In this document: positions 52,675 to 59,965 of the stretch, in pieces
Position numbering within the stretch: the first letter of the stretch is position 1
Layout of the letters: each line of letters starts with the position of its first letter
Notes under the pieces: model-generated
The model's input: only the letters and a program-made list of their open reading frames with translations
Told to the model about the DNA's origin: nothing
The model's database searches: none
Position numbers and translations under genes: made by a program
NCBI GenBank assembly: GCA_963843755.1
Contig: CAWJLS010000007.1
Location: 558,001-622,000, forward strand
Origin: CAWJLS01 sp963843755
GTDB taxonomy: Bacteria > Acidobacteriota > Thermoanaerobaculia > Multivoradales > DATKCC01
Direction: 5' to 3'
Length of the DNA stretch: 64,000 bases

Positions 52675-53634
52675 TCAGGCGGGCTCGACGATCGCGGTCA
52701 GCGGGCGCTCGAGCTCCTCGCGCAGGCTGCGGACCAGGGTCTCGAGCTGCTGCTGCTGGCGCTCCAGCCGATCGATCCGCTGCGCGAGGGCGTCGGAGGC
52801 GCGGCCGGAAAATGCCGCGGCGGCGGGCTCGGCCGCGGCACGGGCCGGAGCGGCCGACTGGACCGACTGGGAGATGGGTGCCGGCCTGGGCGATCCGGCG
52901 GCGGCGCGCTTCTTCTCCGTCTTCGCCTTGGGCGGCCGGCCCGGCTTGCTCTCCTTGCGGATCTGCTGGAAGACCGCGATCGCCTCCGGTGGGAAGCGGC
53001 GCTTGCGCCCGTGGCCGACGTGGGGGATGCGGTCCTCGTGCTTGGTGGCGTAGCGGGCGATGGTCGGGTAGGCGACTCCGAGCTCGTCGCTGATCGCCTT
53101 GAGCGTCAGGGTGGCGGGGCCGGTCGGGGCGGTCGCCGGCTGCGACTCGACGGCCGCGGCCTGGGTCTCGGTGGCCGCCGGCTGGGTCTCGACGGCCACC
53201 GGCGTCGCTGTCCGGTCTTCGGCGGCGGCGGCCGGCGCCGGTTCCGGCTCTTCGGAACGGGCGGTCTCAGAAACACTTTCCGCCTCGCTTACGTCTTGCG
53301 GCTCGGCTTCGCGCTCCGGGGCGGGAGCCTCACGACGGCGGCGTACGCGGGGGAGCGAGAGGAGCCCGAACCCGCCGCGGCGGGGCAGGTCGCGCTGCTC
53401 CGCCTCCTTGCGGTGGAGCTCGGCGAAGATCTCGAACGCCTCCTCCGGGAATCTCTGCTGCGATCCGGACCCCTCGGAAGGGATCTGGTCCGGGTATTCG
53501 CGCTTGTAGCGGAGCAGGATCGGCATCGCGATGCCGGTCTCCTGGGCCACTTCCATCAGACTGAAGGTCCTCGGCTCGGTGCCGCCGCGATTCGCCTTGC
53601 GGGTCGGCCCGAGAATGGACGGGGTCTCGGCCAT
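52675..53634 (-). CDS. Putative DNA-binding regulator with two MerR-type helix-turn-helix domains, an AT-hook-like motif and a coiled coil
   Basis: 319 residues from the ATG at 53634 (GGAGG 11 bases upstream; an in-frame TTG at 53658 is less likely). Two similar HTH units stand at residues 24-78 (TFSLMEVAQETGIAMPILLR) and 177-232 (LKAISDELGVAYPTIARYAT). They are joined by an Ala/Glu/Pro-rich low-complexity linker. A GRPPK AT-hook-like motif follows the second HTH, and residues 285-312 are a Gln/Leu/Glu coiled coil suited to dimer formation. It is cytoplasmic and probably a local regulator or nucleoid-type binder. Its own promoter faces away from the cupin-MetRS operon, so control of either flank is possible. 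I do not recognise a named family. Confidence 0.8.
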   Translation of the reverse strand: MAETPSILGPTRKANRGGTEPRTFSLMEVAQETGIAMPILLRYKREYPDQIPSEGSGSQQRFPEEAFEIFAELHRKEAEQRDLPRRGGFGLLSLPRVRRRREAPAPEREAEPQDVSEAESVSETARSEEPEPAPAAAAEDRTATPVAVETQPAATETQAAAVESQPATAPTGPATLTLKAISDELGVAYPTIARYATKHEDRIPHVGHGRKRRFPPEAIAVFQQIRKESKPGRPPKAKTEKKRAAAGSPRPAPISQSVQSAAPARAAAEPAAAAFSGRASDALAQRIDRLERQQQQLETLVRSLREELERPLTAIVEPA

Positions 53635-53698
53635 GGGTTCAGTCGCCTCCGGGATCAAATCTGTCTAAAGAAATATACGGCTTTCTCGAAGTGGGATC

Positions 53699-53728
53699 AT
53701 TATCAAGAATCGGGTTGGTGGTTGTCAA
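53699..53728 (-). promoter_or_regulatory. Sigma70-type promoter for the two-HTH regulator
   Basis: On the minus strand: TTGACA (53728-53723), an 18-base spacer, then GATAAT (53704-53699). The -35 is perfect and the -10 is 5 of 6. It lies about 65 bases ahead of the regulator's ATG, in an AT-rich patch that stands out from the GC-rich surroundings. Confidence 0.8.
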
Positions 53729-53929
53729 TCGCCTGGTTGCCGCAAGGATTCTCCTGTCACGCACCAGGGGTTTCGCTACACCCTAGAGATGGCATCGGCG
53801 GGGCGAGGTGCGCCGCCCATGCGGACCTGTGGACCGTCCGTCAGAACAGCTTCCAGCCACCGCCCCCACCCCCGAACCGAGCCGCCCGTGTCTTCCGATT
53901 GCCAGCCGCCTCCCGATCGGCCCGCTCGG

Positions 53930-54322
53930 ATGATCGGTGCCGCCCCGCGCTCCCACTGCTACCGGCGCTGGGGCCGGCTCGATCCGGCACGGCTGTCGCG
54001 GGCGGTGGAGCGGCTGCTCGGCGGGACGCGGCCCGAGCGGGAGGCGGGAGGCCTCTCCGGCTCGTTCGCCCACCTCCCCATGGCGGCGGCGACCGCCGCC
54101 GAGCGCTACCGGACCGCCGAGTCGGCCTGCTGGGTCCTCGGCCGCTGTCTCGAGAGCGGCCGCTCGACCTCGCACCTGCTGGTGGCCTATCTCGATCCCG
54201 GAGAGCACGAGGCGGGGCACCTGCTGGTCGCCGGCCGGGGGCCGGAGGTGGCTGACGACGACGCCTGCATCGCCCTGTCGGAGACGTTGCTGGAGCTCTA
54301 CCGCGAGCTCGAGTCCCGGTGA
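53930..54322 (+). CDS. Small protein of unknown function upstream of the cupin-MetRS gene
   Basis: 130 residues from the ATG at 53930; the frame is open back to 53789 but that part looks non-coding. Codons end in G or C as in the neighbouring genes. The sequence has a plausible globular make-up (RYRTAESACWVLGRCLE, HLLVAYLDPGEHEAGH) and a C-terminal acidic amphipathic helix. No ribosome-binding site is clear and I do not recognise a family. It points the same way as the hydrazine-type synthetase and may be co-transcribed with it. It could also be spurious. Confidence 0.45.
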   Translation: MIGAAPRSHCYRRWGRLDPARLSRAVERLLGGTRPEREAGGLSGSFAHLPMAAATAAERYRTAESACWVLGRCLESGRSTSHLLVAYLDPGEHEAGHLLVAGRGPEVADDDACIALSETLLELYRELESR

Positions 54323-54450
54323 CGCCGTCTGCCCGTCTCTCCCGCCCGCGTCCCGCTTCCTCGTCGCGCCTGCACCACCCAGACAGGTCGGACCGCGATC
54401 GGTCCGACGCGATCGTCCACCGACGCGACGGAGGCCGCGCCAGGCCGGCC

Positions 54451-54457
54451 AAGGAGG
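54451..54457 (+). promoter_or_regulatory. Ribosome-binding site that fixes the cupin-MetRS start
   Basis: AAGGAGG, 8 bases ahead of the GTG at 54466. The frame is open back to 54319, but that upstream part is Arg/Ser-rich and lacks a comparable site. Confidence 0.75.
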
Positions 54458-54465
54458 TTCTCGAG

Positions 54466-56586
54466 GTGCCCATCCGCAAGCTCGATCGGAGCGAGTTCGT
54501 TCACGCCTACAACGTCGACCTGCAGGTGCTCTACCCGTGGGACGGTGTGGTGGAGCCCCCGTTCGGCGCCGCGTGGGCGGTCCTGGCTCCAGGCGAGTCG
54601 ACCAAGCCCCATGCCCACCAGGAGTGCGAGAGCTTCTTCATCGCCAAAGGGCGGGGCGTGATGTCGATCGGCGACGAGGAGGTGCCGGTGGAGCCGGGGC
54701 ACGTGACCTTCCACCGGCCGTTCTTCGACCACCGGCTGACCAACACCTCCGAGACCGAGGACCTGCTCTTCCTGACCGTCTTCTGGGAGGACAGGGGGCA
54801 GTGGGAGCACGGCGAGGGGGAGGCCGCGGCTGCCGCGCCGACCTCGACCGCTGCCCCGACCACTGCCCGGGTGCCGGCCCACACCGAGCGGGCGCTGGTG
54901 ACCGCGGCGCCGCCGACGCCCAACGGCGACCTCCACGTCGGCCACCTGGCCGGTCCCTACCTGGCCGCCGACGTCCATGCCCGGTTCCTCCGCCTGCAGG
55001 GGGTCGACGCGACCTTCGCCCTCGGCAGCGACGACAACTCCCGCTGGGTGGTCGGCATGGGCGAGAGCCTCGGCCAGGGGCCCGAAGAGACCGCCACGAC
55101 GTTCGCCGACGCCATCCTCGACACGCTGCAGGGGGCGGGGATCGACCTCTCTTTCTACCGTCCCAACGAGTCGGCCCATCACCGGCGCCTCGTGCAGGAG
55201 GTCTTCCGGCGGCTCTACGAGCAGGGCGACCTGGTGGAGAAGGAGGTCCCGGTCGCCTGGTGCCCGGCGTGCGACGAGATGCTGTTCGAGTACCGGGTCC
55301 GCGGGCGCTGCGGGCACTGCGGCGAGGGCGTCGCGGGCCACACCTGCGAGGCGTGTGGCTGGCCCAACACCGGCGGCGACCTGGCCGATCCGGAGTGCAC
55401 GCGCTGCGGGGCGGCCGCCGAGGTGCGCCGTGTGCCGCGGCTGGTCTTCCCGGTCGCGCGGCACACCGAACGTCTGCGCGAGGCCTACCGGCGGATCGAG
55501 ATGCCGGCCCGGCTGCGGGCCTTCTGCGAAGAGGTGCTGGAGACGGGCGCGCCGGACTTCCCGGTCACCCAGCCGGGCGCGTGGGGAATCGAGGTCCCGG
55601 TCGACGGCCACGACGGCGAGCGGATCAACGTCTGGTTCGAGATCGGACCGCGCTACCTGGCCTACGCCGAGCACCTGGCCGAGGAGCGGGAGCTGCCCGG
55701 GCCTCCTCGGGCCGACGGGGCACCGGCCGGCGAGGGCGAGGGATGGCGCGCCTACTGGACGGCGCCCGAGGCCCGCGTGGTCCAGTTCTTCGGCGTCGAC
55801 AACAGCTTCTACTACGGCGTCCTGGTGCCGGCCCTGTTCATGGCGTTCGAGCCCGCCGTGCGCCTGCCGGTGGCGCTGGTGACCAACGAGTTCTACCGCC
55901 TCGACGGGAAGAAGTTCTCGACCAGCCGCGACCACCGGATCATGGGGCGCGAGCTGGTGGCCGAGGCGCCCCGGGACGCGGTGCGCTACTTCCTGGCCCG
56001 GACCTGCCCGGAGCGGGAGGAGACCAACTTCACCCGCGAGGACTTCCGCGCCATCTGCAGGGACCGCCTGCTCGGCGGCTGGCAGGCGTGGCTCCACGAC
56101 CTCGCCGAGCGGGCCGAGCGGGCGGCCGAGTCGCGCACCCCGGCGACCGGCGACTGGACCGGCGAGCAGCGCCGCTTCTACCACCGCCTCCAGGCGTTGC
56201 TGGCGGAGGTGGAGCAGGGCTACGCCGCCGAGGGATATTCGCCCCAGCAGGTGGTCCGGGCGCTCGACGAGATCGTCCGCGAGGCGCGCCGGTTCGGCCG
56301 GGGCCAGGTCCACTGGGACCGGGCGGTGAAGACCCGGGGCGAGGAGCGGCGTACGGCGATCGCCCTCGAGCTGCTGGCGGCCAAAGTGCTCGGCCTGGCG
56401 GCGTCGCCGCTTATGCCGGAGACCGGCGCGCGGCTCTGGCGTGCCCTCGGTTACCCGGAAGGTCCGGGTTCGGGCTCGTGGAGCGCGGCGCTGGACTGGG
56501 TGCCTCCGGGCCAGGAGGTGGGCGGTCTGCGCGAGCCGCTGATCCCCGGCCTCGAGGAGGCGATGAAGGAGATCGACGTGGACTGA
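54466..56586 (+). CDS. Cupin-methionyl-tRNA-synthetase fusion, hydrazine-forming (N-N bond) enzyme of the Spb40/Tri28 type
   Basis: 706 residues from the GTG at 54466. Residues 1-120 are a cupin (metal ligands in KPHAHQECE and a later FHRPFFDH). Residues 140-690 are a class I MetRS-like domain: PPTPNGDLHVGH (HIGH), four CxxC-type zinc knuckles between about 265 and 325, and DGKKFSTSRDH (KMSKS equivalent). Housekeeping MetRS has no N-terminal cupin. In the s56-p1 and triacsin pathways, as I recall, the fusion uses ATP to activate N6-hydroxylysine, condenses it with glycine or another amino acid, and the cupin rearranges the ester to an N-N bond. A lysine/ornithine N-monooxygenase is encoded in the same window, which supports that role. 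The substrate amino acid cannot be told from the sequence. Confidence 0.9.
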   Translation: MPIRKLDRSEFVHAYNVDLQVLYPWDGVVEPPFGAAWAVLAPGESTKPHAHQECESFFIAKGRGVMSIGDEEVPVEPGHVTFHRPFFDHRLTNTSETEDLLFLTVFWEDRGQWEHGEGEAAAAAPTSTAAPTTARVPAHTERALVTAAPPTPNGDLHVGHLAGPYLAADVHARFLRLQGVDATFALGSDDNSRWVVGMGESLGQGPEETATTFADAILDTLQGAGIDLSFYRPNESAHHRRLVQEVFRRLYEQGDLVEKEVPVAWCPACDEMLFEYRVRGRCGHCGEGVAGHTCEACGWPNTGGDLADPECTRCGAAAEVRRVPRLVFPVARHTERLREAYRRIEMPARLRAFCEEVLETGAPDFPVTQPGAWGIEVPVDGHDGERINVWFEIGPRYLAYAEHLAEERELPGPPRADGAPAGEGEGWRAYWTAPEARVVQFFGVDNSFYYGVLVPALFMAFEPAVRLPVALVTNEFYRLDGKKFSTSRDHRIMGRELVAEAPRDAVRYFLARTCPEREETNFTREDFRAICRDRLLGGWQAWLHDLAERAERAAESRTPATGDWTGEQRRFYHRLQALLAEVEQGYAAEGYSPQQVVRALDEIVREARRFGRGQVHWDRAVKTRGEERRTAIALELLAAKVLGLAASPLMPETGARLWRALGYPEGPGSGSWSAALDWVPPGQEVGGLREPLIPGLEEAMKEIDVD

Positions 56587-56645
56587 AACGTCGCGCTTCC
56601 CAGGGCCTCTCTCGGCCCCCCACTCGTCAGGGTGGTGAGCCCCCC

Positions 56646-56678
56646 GGTTTTCGAGGTGGGATACATGTCACGAAAACC
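56646..56678. promoter_or_regulatory. Inverted repeat between the cupin-MetRS gene and the SpeD-like gene
   Basis: GGTTTTCG (56646-56653) and CGAAAACC (56671-56678) are perfect inverted copies around 17 bases. It could be an operator upstream of the SpeD-like gene or an RNA hairpin after the synthetase gene. There is no following T-run, so a terminator is less likely. Confidence 0.4.
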
Positions 56679-56816
56679 CCCACGTGGTGCACTGACAAGG
56701 TGAACCGTCATGCGAAGTCGAATTCGAAAGAGTACAGAAGGGTCGATGCATCGCCGTCACGCTGGCGTGCGCTCGTCGGCTGCCGCCCTTCTGGCAATTT
56801 TCCGGAAGGATGAGCC

Positions 56817-57266
56817 ATGAGCGAGAGCGTCACGACGTGCCAGGAGCAGAAGACCGAAGATTCTTGTTGGGGCTACCAACTGATCATCGACTGCTTCGGC
56901 TGTAGCCACGAGGCGTGCTGTGACCTGGACCGGGGTTACGAGTTCCTCGACCAGATCTGTGCACACCTCAACATGACCAAGCAGACCCAGCCCTACATCT
57001 TCAAGACCTGCGAGCGGACCTTCCCGGGCAAGCCGGGCTACAGCGGTTGGGTGCCGATCATCGAGAGCGGCATTCAGATCCACACGTCCGCCAACAACCG
57101 CTTCATCAGTGTCGACGTCTACTCCTGCCACAAGTTCGACGCCAAGATGGTCGAAGACTACGTGCGTGAGTGGTTCGCTCCGAAGTCCGTCGAGAGCCAG
57201 TTCTTCTACCGCGGCCAGGACCTCCTGCAGCGGTCGTTCCCCTCCGAAGAGCGCCGTAGCGCCTGA
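56817..57266 (+). CDS. S-adenosylmethionine-decarboxylase-like protein (SpeD family, divergent)
   Basis: 149 residues. The fold signatures of prokaryotic SpeD are present: GYQLIIDCFGCSHEA at the start, then IIESGIQIHTS and SVDVYSCHKFDA. In SpeD the chain is cut before the Ser of ESH to make the pyruvoyl group. Here the Ser is kept but the following His is Gly, and the catalytic Cys is kept in SCHK. The N-terminal half has extra cysteines (residues 17, 26, 29, 34, 35). Some SpeD relatives are now known to decarboxylate other amino acids, so the substrate is open. An A+T-richer codon mix than the NRPS genes hints at a separate origin. GGAAGGATGAG lies just upstream of the ATG. Confidence 0.82.
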   Translation: MSESVTTCQEQKTEDSCWGYQLIIDCFGCSHEACCDLDRGYEFLDQICAHLNMTKQTQPYIFKTCERTFPGKPGYSGWVPIIESGIQIHTSANNRFISVDVYSCHKFDAKMVEDYVREWFAPKSVESQFFYRGQDLLQRSFPSEERRSA

Positions 57267-57324
57267 GCTTCAGCCTTCGGAAGACAAACCCCCCGGAAGA
57301 CCACCCCCAAGCTTCGCTAGTGGC

Positions 57325-57373
57325 GCGGCCCGGCCGCCGTCGTACGCCCCAGGTGTGCGCGTCGCCGGGCCGC
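57325..57373. terminator. Hairpin between convergent SpeD-like and flavoprotein genes
   Basis: A perfect 10-bp inverted repeat, GCGGCCCGGC and GCCGGGCCGC, with a 29-base loop. It lies between the two converging stop codons. No T-run follows on either strand, so terminator function is only suggested by position. Confidence 0.4.
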
Positions 57374-57379
57374 TCCGCG

Positions 57380-58777
57380 TCAGACCCAGTCGCCGGCCGA
57401 GGCGTTCATCCGTGACACCTTCCACCGGATGCCCAGGCTGAGGAACGGCTCGGGCGGGGTGCGTCCGGGGCCGGGCAGGGCGCGCATGTCGCGGAGCAGG
57501 GCGGACTCGTCGCCGTGGGCCCATTCGGCCAGCAGCTCGCCGGAGATGGTGCCCATGGCGATCCCCGCGCCGGTGAACCCGGCCGCCGCCCACAGGCCGT
57601 CGTCGAGCTGACCGAACTGGTGGCGCCGGCTGGCCGATGCCCCCATCACCCCGGCCCAGGTGGTCTCGAGCTCGATGGGCTCCCGGGCGGGGCGGGGCGG
57701 GCCGGGTGACCCGAAGAGGGCCGGCCAGCGCCGGGCCAGTGCCTCCCGGTGGGCGGTCCGGGCGCGCTCCCGGACGGCGTCCGGCGCGTCGAAGTCCCGG
57801 GAGTAGTGGAGGGTGTTGCGGACCAGGATGCGCTGGTCGCGGGTCCGTCGCAGGCTCGACCCCATGGCGTCCTGGGCCAGCAGGCCCCACTCCCGCTCGC
57901 CGCCGAGGGCGTCGAGCTCGGAGTCGGTCAGCCGGCGGGTCATGCTGCCGAAGGTGATCAGCGGGAAGACCTCGCGGCCCAGGGCTCCGAGGCCGGGTGT
58001 GTAGCCGTTGGCCGCCAGGATCACCCGCGGTGTGGTCACCGTGGCGCGGTCGGTGGTGACCGTCCAGCCGCCGCCCGGGAGGCGGTCGAGGGCGCGGACG
58101 GGGGTGTGCTCGTGGAGCTCGACACTCGCCGGCAGGGAGCGGACCAGGCCGCGCAGGAGGTCCGCCGGCTGGAGCAGGGGGCGCCCCGGCATGCGGATGC
58201 CCCGGCGGTAGAACCGGCTGCCGGTGGCGCGCTCCATGCCGTCCTGGTCCAGGTCGTCGTAGGCCTCTCCCTGGGCGTCGAGCCAGGCCGCCAGAGTCGC
58301 CAGGTCCGCCAGGCCGTCAGCACCCGCGGCGGCGTGGATCCAGCCGGTGTCGTCCCAGGCGCAGTCGATCTCGTGGTCGGCCACCTGGCGGCGCAGGGCG
58401 GCGATCCCGGCCCGGGAGAGGCGCACGTGGCGCGCCGCCGCCGCCGGCTCCATGGCGGTGGTGAAGTAGGCGATGTCGACGACGAACCCGGAGCTGCGGG
58501 CCGAGGCGCCGTGGCCGGCGCGCTGGGCGTCGAGCACGACGACCCGCCCGCCGGGCTCGAGCTCGGCCAGCCGGCGCGCGGCGGCGAGGCCGGTCAGGCC
58601 GGCGCCGATCACCACCGCGTCGGCCGTCAGGTCGTCCTCGAGCGGCGCCCTCCCGGCGGTCCCGGCCTCGCCGGCCTCGCCAGCCTCGCCGTTCTCACCG
58701 GGCGGGGGGAACCAGCCGCACCGCGCGTCGTCGTGGGGCAGGGCACGGGTGCGGAGTCGCTGAAGCGGTCGGGGCAT
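57380..58777 (-). CDS. FAD-dependent oxidoreductase, DAO / glycine-oxidase family
   Basis: 465 residues. The Rossmann loop is AVVIGAGLTGLAAARRLAE (about residue 53), followed by GASARSSGFV. The C-terminal FAD-binding part has AAGFTGAGIAMGTISGELLA. The family oxidises C-N bonds of amino acids or amines with FAD and O2. It starts 13 bases after selD on the same strand (GAGAGGA ribosome-binding site), so it is in the selenium operon. In hydrazine pathways a DAO-type flavoenzyme (I recall Spb36/Tri27) cleaves the lysine-derived hydrazine to hydrazinoacetate, so a role with the nearby cupin-MetRS is an alternative. A GEAGEAGEAG tract lies ahead of the FAD loop. The exact substrate is unknown. Confidence 0.88.
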   Translation of the reverse strand: MPRPLQRLRTRALPHDDARCGWFPPPGENGEAGEAGEAGTAGRAPLEDDLTADAVVIGAGLTGLAAARRLAELEPGGRVVVLDAQRAGHGASARSSGFVVDIAYFTTAMEPAAAARHVRLSRAGIAALRRQVADHEIDCAWDDTGWIHAAAGADGLADLATLAAWLDAQGEAYDDLDQDGMERATGSRFYRRGIRMPGRPLLQPADLLRGLVRSLPASVELHEHTPVRALDRLPGGGWTVTTDRATVTTPRVILAANGYTPGLGALGREVFPLITFGSMTRRLTDSELDALGGEREWGLLAQDAMGSSLRRTRDQRILVRNTLHYSRDFDAPDAVRERARTAHREALARRWPALFGSPGPPRPAREPIELETTWAGVMGASASRRHQFGQLDDGLWAAAGFTGAGIAMGTISGELLAEWAHGDESALLRDMRALPGPGRTPPEPFLSLGIRWKVSRMNASAGDWV

Positions 58778-58790
58778 CGGCGGCGTCCTC

Positions 58791-59840
58791 TCAGATGATG
58801 GTCACTGTGGGCTGCCCCTCGACCACCGAGCCGATCTCGGCGGCCCGATGGCCGGCGTCCAGAAGCTCCGCGAGCAGGGCCTCCGCCCGGTCGGCGGGGG
58901 CGGCGATCAGCAGGCCGCCGGAGGTCTGGGGATCGAACAGCAGCTCGAGCTGCTCGGGGCGGAGCCCGGCCCGGTCGTCGAAGACGTCGCCGCAGTTGCG
59001 GCGGTTGGCGGCGGTCGCGTCCGTGGTGACCCCGCGGGCGACCAGCCGTTCGAAGCCGTCGAGCGTCGGCAGGTCGGCGAAGCGAACCCGGAGCGTCGCG
59101 CCCGAGCCCCGGGCCATCTCGCGGGCGTGGCCGGCGAGGCCGAAGCCGGTGACGTCGGTCGCGGCGCGGCAGCCGTGGGCGAGAGCCAGCCGCGAGGCGG
59201 CGGCGTTGAGCCGTTCCATCTCGACCAGCGCCTCCTCGAGACCGTCGGCGCTCAGCTTGCCGAGCTTGAACGCGTTGATCAGCACGCCGGTGCCGAGGGG
59301 CTTGGTGAGCAGCAGGCGGTCGCCGGGGCGGGCGGCGGCGTTGGTCAGCAGCCGCGCGGGATCGGCGCGGCCGACGGCGGCGAGCCCGAACTTGAGCTCC
59401 TCGTCGCGCACTGTGTGGCCGCCCAGAAGCGCCCCGCCGGCCTCGGCCAGGGTCTCCGCGGCGCCGGCCAGGATGGCGCCCAGCTCCTCCGGCGGCACCC
59501 CCGTCTCCGGGAAGCAGCAGAGGTTCAGGGCGAACAGCATCTCACCGCCCATGGCGAAGACGTCGGAGAGCGAGTTGGCCGCCGCGATCCGCCCGAACCG
59601 CCGGGCGTCGTCGCACACCGGGGTGATGAAGTCCGCGGTCGCCACCAGCCCCTGCCCTTCGAAGAGATACACCCCGGCATCGTCGGCCGCTTCGGGGCCG
59701 ACAAGCACCCGCTCGTCCCCGCCGGCGATGGCGAGGAGAGGGTGAACGAGCTCTTCCAAGTCCCCCGGACCGATCTTGGCCGCTCACCCACCGGAGGTGG
59801 CGCACGCGGTCAGGCGGAACTTCTTGCGGAACAGTGCCAT
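58791..59840 (-). CDS. selD: Selenophosphate synthetase SelD, itself a selenoprotein (Sec at codon 19)
   Basis: 349 residues when started at the ATG at 59840 and read through the TGA at 59786-59784. Makes selenophosphate from selenide and ATP. The N-terminus reads TACATSGG-Sec-AAKIGPG, placing Sec at the position of the catalytic Cys of E. coli SelD (GAGCGCKI), with the essential Lys three residues later. Downstream the match is continuous: DDAGVY, DFITP, AAANSLSDVFAMGG, GGHTV, DVTGFGLAGHA, DPQTSGGLL. Starting after the TGA would delete the catalytic residue. A candidate bacterial SECIS hairpin follows the UGA. There is no clear ribosome-binding site; TACACT lies 14-19 bases ahead of the ATG, so the leader may be very short. 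Confidence 0.9.
59756..59779 (-). promoter_or_regulatory. Candidate bSECIS hairpin in selD mRNA
   Basis: Four bases past the UGA (59784), the mRNA can pair CCAAG with CUUGG, then U·G and C-G across an A·A mismatch, closing a loop that begins GGUC. A loop G and U about 13 bases past the UGA fit the bacterial SECIS pattern. The pairing is by eye only. Confidence 0.5.
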
Positions 59841-59911
59841 GGACCGGCGAGTGTAGCGCAGCTCTTGAGCAGATTGACCGCCTTCTCACCGGCCGCCGCC
59901 GGGTGGGGGCG

Positions 59912-59940
59912 TCCCTTTCCCCCGGAGGGTGGGAAAGGGA
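59912..59940. other. Hairpin between senB and selD
   Basis: A perfect 10-bp inverted repeat, TCCCTTTCCC and GGGAAAGGGA, with a 9-base loop, in the 125-base gap between the SenB-like gene and selD. No T-run follows on the minus strand. It may attenuate transcription or protect an mRNA end. Confidence 0.5.
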
Positions 59941-59965
59941 TCGAGGGTTTGGGGGGAGATCGGGT

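Noticed and set aside
54466..56586. Housekeeping methionyl-tRNA synthetase
   Set aside because: The N-terminal cupin fused in frame, and the neighbouring N-monooxygenase, point to the N-N bond family.
59784..59786. TGA in selD as a true stop or a frameshift
   Set aside because: The frame is the same on both sides and the codon falls exactly on the SelD Cys/Sec position.
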